Under the pieces are notes generated by a model that saw nothing but the letters and a program-made list of their open reading frames with translations, searched no databases and had not been told where the DNA came from. Positions 40,929-49,354 of a DNA stretch of 64,000 nucleotides are shown here, piece by piece. The DNA lies in NCBI GenBank assembly GCA_965243255.1, contig CBDEUH010000004.1, forward strand, positions 2,852,001-2,916,000, read 5' to 3'. This stretch comes from Bin87 sp965243255 (GTDB lineage: Bacteria; Chloroflexota; Dehalococcoidia; Lucifugimonadales; UBA3495). Numbering within the stretch: position 1 is the first letter of the stretch; each line of letters starts with the position of its first letter. The translations under genes were made by a program, and so were the position numbers.

Positions 40929-43900
40929 ATGACTGCCATCCTGAACCTCGGTTACGTGCTGGCCCGGCGCCGTTTGATGTCGTCTTTCCGCATCGAGCTG
41001 ACGGTGCTGCTGGGCGTTACGCTGGCCGTGGTGCTGCTTTCCAGCGCGGTGGTGTTCAACGACCTGTTGGCCGAGACCGCCCTGCGCCGCGCCTTGGGGG
41101 AGGCCGATTCCAGCGACGTCAACATCTGGGTGCGCGTTTTCAACGACCTGGACGATCCTCGCACCGCATCGGCGGCCAGCGACCGCTACCGCAACGCCCA
41201 GCAATTCGTAGCCCAGCGCGTGCTGCCGCCCCTGGGCGACGCCGTCGGCGCAGTGTCCTTCCAGGCCGAAACGGCTACCTTCTACTTCGCCGGCCGGCCC
41301 AACCTGGACCTGCCCGACGACGTAAGACCCCGTGGACGCATACAGTATCTGTCCGGCCTGCGCGAAGAAAAGGGACAGCTGGTCCAGGGACGCTGGCCCG
41401 GCATCGCCGGCGACGGCGGGTATGACGACGCCACCGGCGCAACCGGCGATATGGTCATCGAGGTCGCGGTTGACCGCACCGGCTTTGAGTTCCTGGACAT
41501 CCCACTGGGCGAGGGCTTTGACATCGTTCCCGCCACCGGCGGCGATGGACAGGCGTCAACCCGCGTGGCCGTGGTCGGCGTCATCGAACCCACCGACCGG
41601 GATGAAGAGTACTGGTACCGTCGCGACAAGCTGCTGTCATATCACGATGACGATTGGACGTTGGTGCCCCTGTTCGTCTCCGAAGATGCCCTGCGGCAGC
41701 AGGTGGGCCGCCGCTATCCGGGAATCTACACCAGTTCGGCCTGGTTCCTGCAAATCGACCGCACCGGCCTGCCGGCCAAAAAGGTGGACGACTTTCAGAC
41801 GGCGCTGCGCCAGGTTCGCCGCGACGTGTCCGGCAGCCTGCCCAACGGCAGCACCTCCACCGGCCTGGCCCGGATCCTGGAAGACCACGAGGAGCGGCTG
41901 CTGCTGGCCCGCATCCCCCTGTTCCTGATGGTGTTCCTGGTTACCGGCATCCTGGCCTACTACCTCACCATCACGGCCGGCATGGTCATCCGCGCCCGGG
42001 CCGCCGAAATCGCGATGCTTAAAAGCCGGGGCGCTACCACCTTCCAAATTGGCGTACTGACGCTGGTGGAGGGGTTGCTGCTGGCGGCGCCGTCGGTGGT
42101 GGTCGGCGTGCTGCTGTCGCCCCTGCTGGCCCGGGCGCTGGGCGGGCTGGTGTTCGACGCGGCGTCTGGCGGAGCCCCCGTCTCGCTGTCCTGGCAAGCC
42201 TTCGGGATGGGCGCGGCCGGCGCGGCCCTGGCGGTGCTGGTGCTGTCCCTGGCCACCCTGGCGGCGGCCGGCAAGGGCATCGTGGAGTTTCGGCAGGCCG
42301 GCGCCCGGCCGGCCCGCACTCCCTTCGTCCACCGCTACTATCTGGACCTGCTGGCATTGGTGGTCATCGCCTTTCTGTGGTGGCAAATCTCCAGCCGGGG
42401 CACCGTGTTGACCCGCAGCCTGGGCGGTCGCGACCTTGAGATTGACTTTGCGCTGCTGCTGGGTCCGGCGCTGGGTTTGATTGCCCTGGGTTTGTTGGTG
42501 ATGCGGTTTTTCCCGCTGGCCATGGGCCTGTCGGCCCGGATCGTCGGCCCGGTGGGTCCCGGCTGGCTGGTGCAGGGCCTGCGACGCATCGCCCGCGACC
42601 CCATCGCGCCTGGCAGCCTGGTGGCCCTGCTGATGCTGGCCACGGCCCTGGGCGTGGTCGGCAGCGCGTTCTCCGCCACGTTGACCCGCAGCCTGGACGA
42701 CCGTGTCCGGTACGAAACCGGCGCCGACATCCGCATCAAGCACGACGGCGGCCGGGTCGCCCGGGCCTACTCCGGCGCGTCTCAATCGTTGCCCGACTCC
42801 GCCGAGGTGCTGCGAACCGAGGGCAGCCTGCTTACCGAGGGCTTCGGCTCCCAGCGGGTATCCGTGCTGGCCGTGGAGTCGGACAAGCTGGCCGACGTGG
42901 CCTGGTGGCGCGACGACTTCGGCGACGCCAGCAGCCTGCCGGATCTGATGGCGCTCCTCGCTCCCGACCCCGACGGGCCCAAGGGCTTGGCCCTGCCGGA
43001 AGATACTACGGCCATCTCCCTGTGGGCGCGCACCGGAGGATTGCAGAACCGGCTGATCAGCGTGTCCGTCCGCCTGCGCGACGGAGCCGGCCGGCACTAC
43101 GACATATCCCTGGGCGACGTTACCGGCCACCAGTGGACCCGCCTGGAGCGCAGCGTGGCGCTCCGGCTGGGCCGAAGCGGACGCCCCAGCGAGGACGAAA
43201 GCCGCCCTCGCATCGACCAGCCGCCCCACACCCTGATCAACCTGCAAATCGTCGGACGCACCGGCGGCGACCGTCCCGGCATCCTGTTCATGGAGGGTCT
43301 CACCGCCCACACCCCCCGCGGCGACATCGCGATAGCCCCGCTCCATACCGCCGACGGCTGGAGCGTCATCGAAGACTACGTGCGTCCGGGTCTCTACTCC
43401 CTGGAAACCAGCCGCAGCGTGGCCAGGGGCGACTCGGCGGGCTCGACGGTGTTCAGCTGGGCGCCGGGAGGCATCGGCGCGCCTGGGCTGCATCCCGGCG
43501 CAGCCGCGCCACCGCTGCCGGCGGTGGTCAGCCCCCAGATTCTGGAAGCCACCGGCGCCCAGGTTGGCGACCGCATCAGCCTGGGGATGTCAACCTTCGC
43601 CCTGCCCCTGCTGGTAACCGGCGCCACCGATTTCTTCCCCACCGTTGACCCCCGCGAGCAGCCCTTCGTCATCGCCGACCTAGGCGCTTTCGTGGACTAT
43701 TCCAACCTCTACAGCCGGCGCATCATCGGCGGGGCCGGCGAGTTGTGGCTGGACCGCGGCATCCCGCCCGGCGATTTGGACGGCGCGCTGGCCGCAGCCG
43801 AGGAAGTGGTGGCAAGAATCAACGAGGATGGGTTGAACGCCGGCAGCGTCATCGTCGCCGAGGAAGAAGCCGCCTTGCGCGGACAGGAACCCCTGGCCAA

Positions 43901-44333
43901 CGCTGGCTGGGGCGGCCTGCTAGTGATTATGTTCCTGGCCCTGGCCCTGGCCAGCGCGTCGGGCATCGCCCTGTTCTGCTGGTTGGACACCCGGGAGCGC
44001 CAGACGGAGTTTGCCCTGCTGCGCACCCTGGGCAGCACCCGGCGCCAGCTCAACGGCGTGGTGTGGTTCAACCTGGCCATCGTGGTCATCGCCGGCGTGG
44101 CCGTGGGCACCTGGGCCGGAGCGCAGATTGGCGCGGCCCTGCTGCCCGTGCTAGAAGTGGCCGAGGGCGGCGTCCGCGCCACGCCGCCGCTGACCTTCGA
44201 AACCGACTGGCGGATGCTGGCCCTGGCCTACGCGGTGCTGACCGTGGTGAGCATCGTCACCGTGGTCTGGCTGGCCTACGTAACCGGCCGGCTGGAAGTG
44301 CAGCGCGTGCTGCGGGCCGGCGAGGGCGGCTGA
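40929..44333 (+). CDS. large FtsX/MacB-type ABC transporter permease, copy 2
   Basis: 1134 aa, the same length as copy 1 and with the same domain order: TM1 (IELTVLLGVTLAVVLLSSAVVF), periplasmic domain, FtsX helices (FLMVFLVTGILAYYLTITAGMVIRARAAEIAMLKSRGATTF), second periplasmic domain and final FtsX helices (MFLALALASASGIALFCWLDTRERQTEFALLRTLGSTRRQ). The start is 8 bases after copy 1's stop. The sequences are clearly diverged, so this is an old pair that probably forms a heterodimeric permease. The ATPase partner must be encoded elsewhere. Confidence 0.85.
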   Translation: MTAILNLGYVLARRRLMSSFRIELTVLLGVTLAVVLLSSAVVFNDLLAETALRRALGEADSSDVNIWVRVFNDLDDPRTASAASDRYRNAQQFVAQRVLPPLGDAVGAVSFQAETATFYFAGRPNLDLPDDVRPRGRIQYLSGLREEKGQLVQGRWPGIAGDGGYDDATGATGDMVIEVAVDRTGFEFLDIPLGEGFDIVPATGGDGQASTRVAVVGVIEPTDRDEEYWYRRDKLLSYHDDDWTLVPLFVSEDALRQQVGRRYPGIYTSSAWFLQIDRTGLPAKKVDDFQTALRQVRRDVSGSLPNGSTSTGLARILEDHEERLLLARIPLFLMVFLVTGILAYYLTITAGMVIRARAAEIAMLKSRGATTFQIGVLTLVEGLLLAAPSVVVGVLLSPLLARALGGLVFDAASGGAPVSLSWQAFGMGAAGAALAVLVLSLATLAAAGKGIVEFRQAGARPARTPFVHRYYLDLLALVVIAFLWWQISSRGTVLTRSLGGRDLEIDFALLLGPALGLIALGLLVMRFFPLAMGLSARIVGPVGPGWLVQGLRRIARDPIAPGSLVALLMLATALGVVGSAFSATLTRSLDDRVRYETGADIRIKHDGGRVARAYSGASQSLPDSAEVLRTEGSLLTEGFGSQRVSVLAVESDKLADVAWWRDDFGDASSLPDLMALLAPDPDGPKGLALPEDTTAISLWARTGGLQNRLISVSVRLRDGAGRHYDISLGDVTGHQWTRLERSVALRLGRSGRPSEDESRPRIDQPPHTLINLQIVGRTGGDRPGILFMEGLTAHTPRGDIAIAPLHTADGWSVIEDYVRPGLYSLETSRSVARGDSAGSTVFSWAPGGIGAPGLHPGAAAPPLPAVVSPQILEATGAQVGDRISLGMSTFALPLLVTGATDFFPTVDPREQPFVIADLGAFVDYSNLYSRRIIGGAGELWLDRGIPPGDLDGALAAAEEVVARINEDGLNAGSVIVAEEEAALRGQEPLANAGWGGLLVIMFLALALASASGIALFCWLDTRERQTEFALLRTLGSTRRQLNGVVWFNLAIVVIAGVAVGTWAGAQIGAALLPVLEVAEGGVRATPPLTFETDWRMLALAYAVLTVVSIVTVVWLAYVTGRLEVQRVLRAGEGG

Positions 44334-44336
44334 CCC

Positions 44337-45236
44337 TTACACCAACCCCAGGCCCCGGCACATTTCCAGCATGGCCTTGGCGGTCTCCTCGTGGGCCACG
44401 TCCACCATGTCGCCGGCGTAGGTTACGGCAGCGGTGCCCTGGCGTCGGCTCTCCTCCATGGCGTCCAGCAGGCCCTGCCAGAAGGCGATTTCCTCCGGCG
44501 TGGGCGTGAAAATCTCGTTGACGATGGGCACGTGGGACGGGTGAATCAGGTGCATCCCGGTGTAGCCCAGCGCCTTCAGATTGTTGGCCCAGTAGCGCAG
44601 CCCGTCCAGGTCGCGGATGTCGAACCAGCCGCCGCTGACGGGCCATTGGATGCCGGCGGCCCGGCTGTCAATCAGTACCTTGCTGCGGAGGTACAGAGTC
44701 TCTTTTCCTTCCAGCGTCCAGCGGTAGCCGACGCTGCGGGCGGTGTCGCCGCCCTTGCCGCCGCTGCCGCCCATGTGGGCAACCCGGTCCGACGCCATGG
44801 CGATGTCGTAGGCGGTGCGGATGCCGGCCGCCGTTTCCAGGCCCGGGTCGATGCAGACGGTGTTCAGCTCCATGCCCGCCTTGCGCTCGAAGTAGCGCAG
44901 CAGCACGTCGGCCTCCACCACGTCCTCCGGCGATTCCACCTTGGGCAGCAGGATGCCGTACAGGCCGGGGCGCGTGATGGCCTCCAGGTCAAACCCGGTC
45001 AGCCCGGTCTCCAGGCGGTTGACCCGGACGAACAGCGTCTGCCCGCGCTGGGATAGCTCGTCAATCATCTTGGCGACCAGCGGGCGCGCGGCGTCCTTGT
45101 CGTACTCCGGCACCGAGTCTTCCAGGTCCAGGATCAGGGCGTCGGCGCCATACTGCGGCGCCTTGCGCATCCAGTCCTCCTTGTTGCCGGGAACAAACAT
45201 CACAGAGCGCAACGGTTTGGTGGTAATGCGGGGCAT
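44337..45236 (-). CDS. HpcH/HpaI aldolase/CitE-like lyase
   Basis: 299 aa, a TIM barrel of the citrate lyase beta/malyl-CoA lyase family. RSVMFVPGNKEDWMRKAPQYGADALILDLEDSVPEYDKDAAR is the standard N-terminus, GILLPKVESPEDV carries the metal-binding Glu, and the C-terminal half has GYTGMHLIHPSHVPIVNEIFTP. The enzymes cleave or condense beta-hydroxyacyl-CoA esters such as malyl- or citramalyl-CoA with Mg2+. With the CaiB and MaoC enzymes in the window it could complete a route for a C4-C5 diacid, but nothing shows this directly. It is convergent with the second permease gene, 3 bp apart. Confidence 0.88.
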   Translation of the reverse strand: MPRITTKPLRSVMFVPGNKEDWMRKAPQYGADALILDLEDSVPEYDKDAARPLVAKMIDELSQRGQTLFVRVNRLETGLTGFDLEAITRPGLYGILLPKVESPEDVVEADVLLRYFERKAGMELNTVCIDPGLETAAGIRTAYDIAMASDRVAHMGGSGGKGGDTARSVGYRWTLEGKETLYLRSKVLIDSRAAGIQWPVSGGWFDIRDLDGLRYWANNLKALGYTGMHLIHPSHVPIVNEIFTPTPEEIAFWQGLLDAMEESRRQGTAAVTYAGDMVDVAHEETAKAMLEMCRGLGLV

Positions 45237-45340
45237 TGGTGGATTCCTCCTGTGAAAGGTAAAGGGACCCTATCGTATCACCCTGGAAGATTTTGGAGTA
45301 AATTGGTGAGTGATACAATTGAGTCAATCAGGTGATTGAA

Positions 45341-46102
45341 ATGACTACGGTAAATACCATAGAGGATCTGGTTAGGATCCTTGACGAGCGCCCGGAGTGG
45401 AACGAAGCGCTCCGTGCCCGGGTGCTGTCGCGGGAGTTGCTGAACCTGCCCCAAACGCTCGCGGATTTTGCTAAAAGCACAGAGCGAAGGCTGGCCGCGG
45501 TGGAGGCGACGCAGGCAGAGATGCAGGCGACGCAGGCGGAGATGCAGGCGACGCAGGCGGAGATGCAGGCGGCGCAAGCGGAGATGCAGGCGGCGTTGAC
45601 CAAGTTCATCGAGAACACGGACCGCCGGCTGATGTCGCTCGAATCAGTGCAGAATCGTCTTGTGTCTGACGTAGCGCCACTGAAAGCGGCCCACGCCCGC
45701 AATGGTGCTCTGATTATTGTCGCACGCATCGTCAGGGTGGTCGCTTGTCAGGATCCCCGGGTTCTGGACCTGGGCGACGTGTTGAACATGATTGATGATG
45801 CCGCCACTGACGGCATACCTGCGAACGAATTGACCAGCTTTGAGAACGCCGACATCATCATAGAGGCGACGCACCGAGATACCGGCGAACGCCAATACAT
45901 CGCCGTGGAGGCGTCCTACACCGGCGGCTGGCGGGATGTTGACCGCGCTACCCGCAACGCCGGCTATCTGACCCGGTTCACTGGACAGCCGGCCCATGCA
46001 GTGGTAGCGGCACAGCGTATCCGCCCCGGCATCGAGCGGCTGATTGAGCGCGGCGAAGTGCACTGGGCGCAGATATTGCAGAAGGAGCTGGAGACTGAGT
46101 AA
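45341..46102 (+). CDS. coiled-coil protein with nuclease-like C-terminus, paralogue 2
   Basis: 253 aa; ATG at 45341 follows AGGTGA, and a GTG at 45332 is an alternative. Head (IEDLVRILDERPEWNEALRARVLSRELLNLP), coiled coil with four perfect-length heptads ATQAEMQ, and an alpha/beta tail: NADIIIEATHRDTGERQYIAVEASYTGGWRDVDRATRNAGYLTRF then PAHAVVAAQRI. The Asp and Glu-x-Ser match the other two paralogues. The middle LKAAHARNGA replaces the LKG-x-x-x-E seen in paralogue 3. It has no HEPN-like partner next to it. Confidence 0.65.
   Translation: MTTVNTIEDLVRILDERPEWNEALRARVLSRELLNLPQTLADFAKSTERRLAAVEATQAEMQATQAEMQATQAEMQAAQAEMQAALTKFIENTDRRLMSLESVQNRLVSDVAPLKAAHARNGALIIVARIVRVVACQDPRVLDLGDVLNMIDDAATDGIPANELTSFENADIIIEATHRDTGERQYIAVEASYTGGWRDVDRATRNAGYLTRFTGQPAHAVVAAQRIRPGIERLIERGEVHWAQILQKELETE
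45506..45589 (+). repeat. in-frame 21-bp tandem repeat, 4 units
   Basis: Four 21-bp units beginning GCGACGCAGGC (last unit GCGGCGCAAGC), each encoding ATQAEMQ or AAQAEMQ, then a partial unit. Units 2 and 3 are identical. Number of units may vary between strains. Confidence 0.92.
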
Positions 46103-46122
46103 GCCTCTACACCGGTTCGGCG

Positions 46123-47349
46123 CTAGATAACCGATTCCTCCCGAAGACGCTCTATTTCCTTCCCATCCACCCTGCACAGCTCGCCGAACACCTCGGCGTT
46201 GTGCTGGCCCAGGGCCGGCGCGCCCGGCACGTCGGGCAGCGGCTGGCCGTCAAACAGGATGGGAAAGCCGGCCACTACTTCGTCCACCTCGCCGTTATAG
46301 GCGGCGTTGCGCATGGGTCGCAGCGCGCCCCGGTCGCGGAAGTGGGGGTCGGCCAGGATCTCCGGCACCGTGCGGACGGGCGCGCAGGGCACGTCGCCGG
46401 CAGACAGACACTCCAACGCCTCGGCGCGGGTCATCTTGCCGATGCGTTCCTGCACTTCGGCCCGGGCGTCGGCGGCGTTTTCGGAACGAACCTGGTAGCG
46501 GGCGAACCGCGCGTCCTCAATCAGCTCCGGCGTTCCGATGGCGTTGCAGAGGCGACGCCACTGGTCGTCGCTGGCGGCGGTGATGATGATTGCGCCGTCG
46601 CTGGCCTGGTACTGGCCGGTTGGCCCGCTGCGGCTGTTGTTGCCGGTACGCAGCGGAACACCGGCGGCCAGGTCCTCCTCCAGGTTTTCCATCAGCATCA
46701 GCGAGGTCAGCGTGTCCATCATGGACACGTCCAGATATGCTCCCCGGCCGGTGCGTTCCCTCTCCCGCAGAGCGGCCAGGATGGCGGTGGATGCGAACAT
46801 GGGCGTAACCAGGTCGCCAATGTAGAAACCGACCCGCGTCGGTGGGCCGTCGGGTTCGCCGTTGATGTCCATGAGGCCGCTCATGCCCTGGATTTGCGGG
46901 TCGTGGGCCGGCTGGTGCGCGTAGGGTCCGGTCTGGCCGTAGCCGGAGATGCTGGCGTAGATGACGCCGGGGTTCACCGCCGCCACGTCATCGTAGCCCA
47001 GCCCCAGCCGCGTCATGGAGCCGGGAGCCAGGTTTTCCAGCACGATGTCGGACCGTTTCGCCATCTCAAGAAAAAGTTCGCGCCCCTTTGCAGTGCGCAA
47101 GTTCAGCGTAACGCTCTTGACGCCCTGGCTGCGCTTGAGGAAGCGGGTGGCGATGTGCTTTTCGGATCGCTGCTCGGAGTGGATGCCGTCCGGGCCGGCG
47201 AAGGGGCCGTTGCCGCGCACCGGGTCGCCCCGGCCCGGTATCTCCACCTTGATGACCTCGGCGCCCAGCCGGGCCAGCGTCATGCTCAAAAATGGGCCAG
47301 CCAAAAACACGGTAACGGCCAGGACCCGCAAATCCGAAAGCGGCTGCAT
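46123..47349 (-). CDS. CaiB/BaiF-family CoA-transferase
   Basis: 408 aa from ATG 47349, with GGAG eight bases upstream; longer in-frame starts run into the hairpin repeat. LRVLAVTVFLAGPFLSMTLARLGAEVIKVEIPGRGDPVRG opens the protein, SVTLNLRTAKGRELFLEMAKRSDIVLENLAPGSMTRLGLGYDDV follows, and the candidate catalytic Asp lies in AYLDVSMMDTLTSL. It is isolated from the other CoA-transferases and convergent with the coiled-coil gene. Confidence 0.9.
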   Translation of the reverse strand: MQPLSDLRVLAVTVFLAGPFLSMTLARLGAEVIKVEIPGRGDPVRGNGPFAGPDGIHSEQRSEKHIATRFLKRSQGVKSVTLNLRTAKGRELFLEMAKRSDIVLENLAPGSMTRLGLGYDDVAAVNPGVIYASISGYGQTGPYAHQPAHDPQIQGMSGLMDINGEPDGPPTRVGFYIGDLVTPMFASTAILAALRERERTGRGAYLDVSMMDTLTSLMLMENLEEDLAAGVPLRTGNNSRSGPTGQYQASDGAIIITAASDDQWRRLCNAIGTPELIEDARFARYQVRSENAADARAEVQERIGKMTRAEALECLSAGDVPCAPVRTVPEILADPHFRDRGALRPMRNAAYNGEVDEVVAGFPILFDGQPLPDVPGAPALGQHNAEVFGELCRVDGKEIERLREESVI

Positions 47350-47368
47350 AGCAATCTCCATATGTGGA

Positions 47369-47386
47369 TTCCGGCGAGCGCCGGAA
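47369..47386. repeat. hairpin repeat TTCCGGC/GCCGGAA
   Basis: Perfect 7-bp stem with loop GAGC, upstream of the CoA-transferase start. It is related to the hairpin at 20605-20624 (GGATTCC then GGAA-GAC). Confidence 0.45.
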
Positions 47387-47500
47387 CGACGGTCCCGAGT
47401 CAACGGTACCGAAATGACGATCAATGACGCCGCAGTGTAACACGGGGTTGCGTGGTATCATCCGGCGGTATCTTGCCCCACGATTACAGGAGGTTGACCA

Positions 47501-47917
47501 ATGGCAACGAAACCCGCACTGACAACCGAGCAGGTTACGGCGGCAATGAACGCGATGCTGGCCAAGGCCAACGAGACCCCCGACGCGCCGGTGGCCATGG
47601 CCATCGTTGACGCCGGCGGCGAGCTGCTGGCCTATCTCACCATGGACAACCTGCGGATATTCAGTCGCCGCCACGCGCTGCGCAAGGCGTACACGTCGGC
47701 GGCGATGGGCCGTGATTCCGGCGAACACGCCGCCGGCCTCCACGCCCAGGGCCGCAACATCGCCGACCTGGGCGACCCGCGCTTCACCCACGGCCAGGGC
47801 GGACTGGTTATTATGCAGGACGGCGTTATCCTGGGCGGCATCGGCGTGGGCGGCTACCCCAGCGGCCAGGCCGACGAAGACCTGTCCCGCGTCGGCCTCG
47901 ATGCGATGGGGCTGTAA
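47501..47917 (+). CDS. GlcG/HbpS-family protein
   Basis: 138 aa, beginning MATKPALTTEQVTAAMNAML; AGGAGG lies upstream of the ATG. Blocks PVAMAIVDAGGELLAYLTMD, RRHALRKAYTSAAMG and QDGVILGGIGVGGYPSGQADEDLSRVG define the GlcG/HbpS family. Members are cytoplasmic or secreted, some bind haem or act as accessory proteins to glycolate or diol metabolism. No signal peptide is seen. A strong terminator follows 16 bp after the stop. Confidence 0.88.
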   Translation: MATKPALTTEQVTAAMNAMLAKANETPDAPVAMAIVDAGGELLAYLTMDNLRIFSRRHALRKAYTSAAMGRDSGEHAAGLHAQGRNIADLGDPRFTHGQGGLVIMQDGVILGGIGVGGYPSGQADEDLSRVGLDAMGL

Positions 47918-47932
47918 TCGGGCGGCCAAAGC

Positions 47933-47960
47933 AAGGCCCCGCTCACCAGCGGGGCCTTTT
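47933..47960. terminator. rho-independent terminator (bidirectional)
   Basis: GGCCCCGC pairs with GCGGGGCC around TCACCA, followed by TTTT; AA precedes the stem, so it can also serve the convergent LLM gene. Confidence 0.85.
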
Positions 47961-47981
47961 GAATCCGTAGCGACGCACCGG

Positions 47982-49067
47982 CTATCCCCGCAGGGCCGGC
48001 GCCACTTCCTCGGCGTAGAGCTTGACGGAGTTCTGGACGCGTTCGGCCGGCACCGTGCCTCCCAGGTTGGGTTCCATGATCACGCCGGTGAGGCCCAGCT
48101 CGTCTCGGATTTGCGTCAGCCGCTCGGCGACTTCCTCCGGCGAACCATAGGCTACCCGGTCCACCAGCAGGTCGTCGTAGGTGGTGTTCAGCAGCTGCTC
48201 GGCGCGCTGACGACGTTCCGCCGAGGCGTTTTCGCCCTCTGCTTCCACCGTCCGGATGTAGGTATCGGCGGTGCGACGGAAGGCGCGCATGGTGCTTTCC
48301 TCGGTGTCGGCCCGCACCTGCTCCATGTTCTCGGCCACGTAAATGGGCATTCGCACGTACACGTCGTCCACGTCGTGGCCGCCTTCCTTGACCGCGGCGC
48401 GGTAGAGTTCCAGGTTGTTGGCCACCTGCTTCAGGCCCTGCCCCCGCACGCCGGTAACCAGCGGGAAGCCCAGCTGCCCCACGATGCCGAAGGTGTCGAT
48501 GGAGTTGGCGGCGATGCGAATGGGCGGGTGCGGCTGCTGGTAGGGGCGCGGCGTAACCACCACGTTGTCCATGTTGTAGTAGTGCCCGTGGTGGTCGAAG
48601 CGATAGTTGTTCCACGCCTTCAGGATGATGTCCAGCGCTTCGGCGAAACGCTCCCGGCTCTCGTCGTAAGGCACGTCGTAGCCGTGATAGGAACGGGGAA
48701 AGCTGCTGCGGCCGATGCCGAAGTCCAGGCGACCCTGGGAGATGTTGTCCACGGTGGCGGCTTCCTCGGCCAGGCGAATGGGGTGAGCCAACGGCAGCAC
48801 GCTGACGCCGGTTCCCACCCGCACGCGCTCGGTGCGGGCGGCGATGATGCCGGCCATCAGCAGCGGGACCGACGACACCGATGGGATGCCGGCTCCGCCC
48901 GGGTCGGTAGGCGTGCGTGGCGCGGCGAAGTGCCGCTCGGCCAGCCAAACGCCATCGATGCCGGTTTCGTCGGCCAGATGCGCCATTGCGAAGGCCTCGG
49001 CGAAGGCTTCGTCCTGGGTGCGGCCCTCACGATAATCGCATTCCATTACCAGACCGACGTGCTGCAT
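47982..49067 (-). CDS. LLM-class flavin-dependent oxidoreductase
   Basis: 361 aa. GAGGAGG precedes the ATG at 49067. The luciferase-like barrel shows HVGLVMECDYREGRTQDEAFAEAFAMAHLADETGIDGVWLAERHF, VGTGVSVLPLAHPIRLAEEAATVDNISQGRLDFGIGR, and YGSPEEVAERLTQIRDELGLTGVIMEPN. Probably an FMN monooxygenase; substrate unknown. It is the last gene of the minus-strand run acyl-CoA dehydrogenase, HEPN-like, acyl-CoA dehydrogenase, YHS, LLM. Confidence 0.88.
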   Translation of the reverse strand: MQHVGLVMECDYREGRTQDEAFAEAFAMAHLADETGIDGVWLAERHFAAPRTPTDPGGAGIPSVSSVPLLMAGIIAARTERVRVGTGVSVLPLAHPIRLAEEAATVDNISQGRLDFGIGRSSFPRSYHGYDVPYDESRERFAEALDIILKAWNNYRFDHHGHYYNMDNVVVTPRPYQQPHPPIRIAANSIDTFGIVGQLGFPLVTGVRGQGLKQVANNLELYRAAVKEGGHDVDDVYVRMPIYVAENMEQVRADTEESTMRAFRRTADTYIRTVEAEGENASAERRQRAEQLLNTTYDDLLVDRVAYGSPEEVAERLTQIRDELGLTGVIMEPNLGGTVPAERVQNSVKLYAEEVAPALRG

Positions 49068-49104
49068 AATCGTCCTCCTCAAGAATCAGGGATGCCACCG
49101 GCGT

Positions 49105-49314
49105 TTAGCTTTCGATGTAGGTGTTCGGCGCCGTCAGGAACCTGGTGCGGCACTGCAGGGTGCAGAAATAGAACCACTCGCCGTTGAAGAAGCTGCGGGT
49201 GCCGGCGTTGGGGTCAACTTCGTTGGCGCCGTACATTGTCTGGCCGGTGGTGGCCCGGGCGCTGTTCTCGTTGATTACGGTTTTGCAGACGGGACAACTG
49301 GGCTGGCTGACCAT
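49105..49314 (-). CDS. small YHS/TRASH-like metal-binding protein
   Basis: 69 aa. Two Cys pairs: CPVC-K at residues 7-10 and FYFCTLQCRTRF near 49-60, with the aromatic F-N-G-E-W-F-Y-F-C-x3-C arrangement of YHS/TRASH domains. These bind copper or other soft metals in chaperones and sensors or cap larger enzymes. GGAGG precedes the ATG. It is 38 bp upstream of the LLM gene and 40 bp after an acyl-CoA dehydrogenase, an unusual place for a metal-binding domain. Confidence 0.75.
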   Translation of the reverse strand: MVSQPSCPVCKTVINENSARATTGQTMYGANEVDPNAGTRSFFNGEWFYFCTLQCRTRFLTAPNTYIES

Positions 49315-49354
49315 TGCTATGTTCCTCCGTTGGTCAAATGATGCGACGTTGGCG

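Noticed and set aside
37516..44333. Recent exact duplication of the permease gene
   Set aside because: Equal length is probably coincidental; the two proteins share layout but their sequences are strongly diverged.
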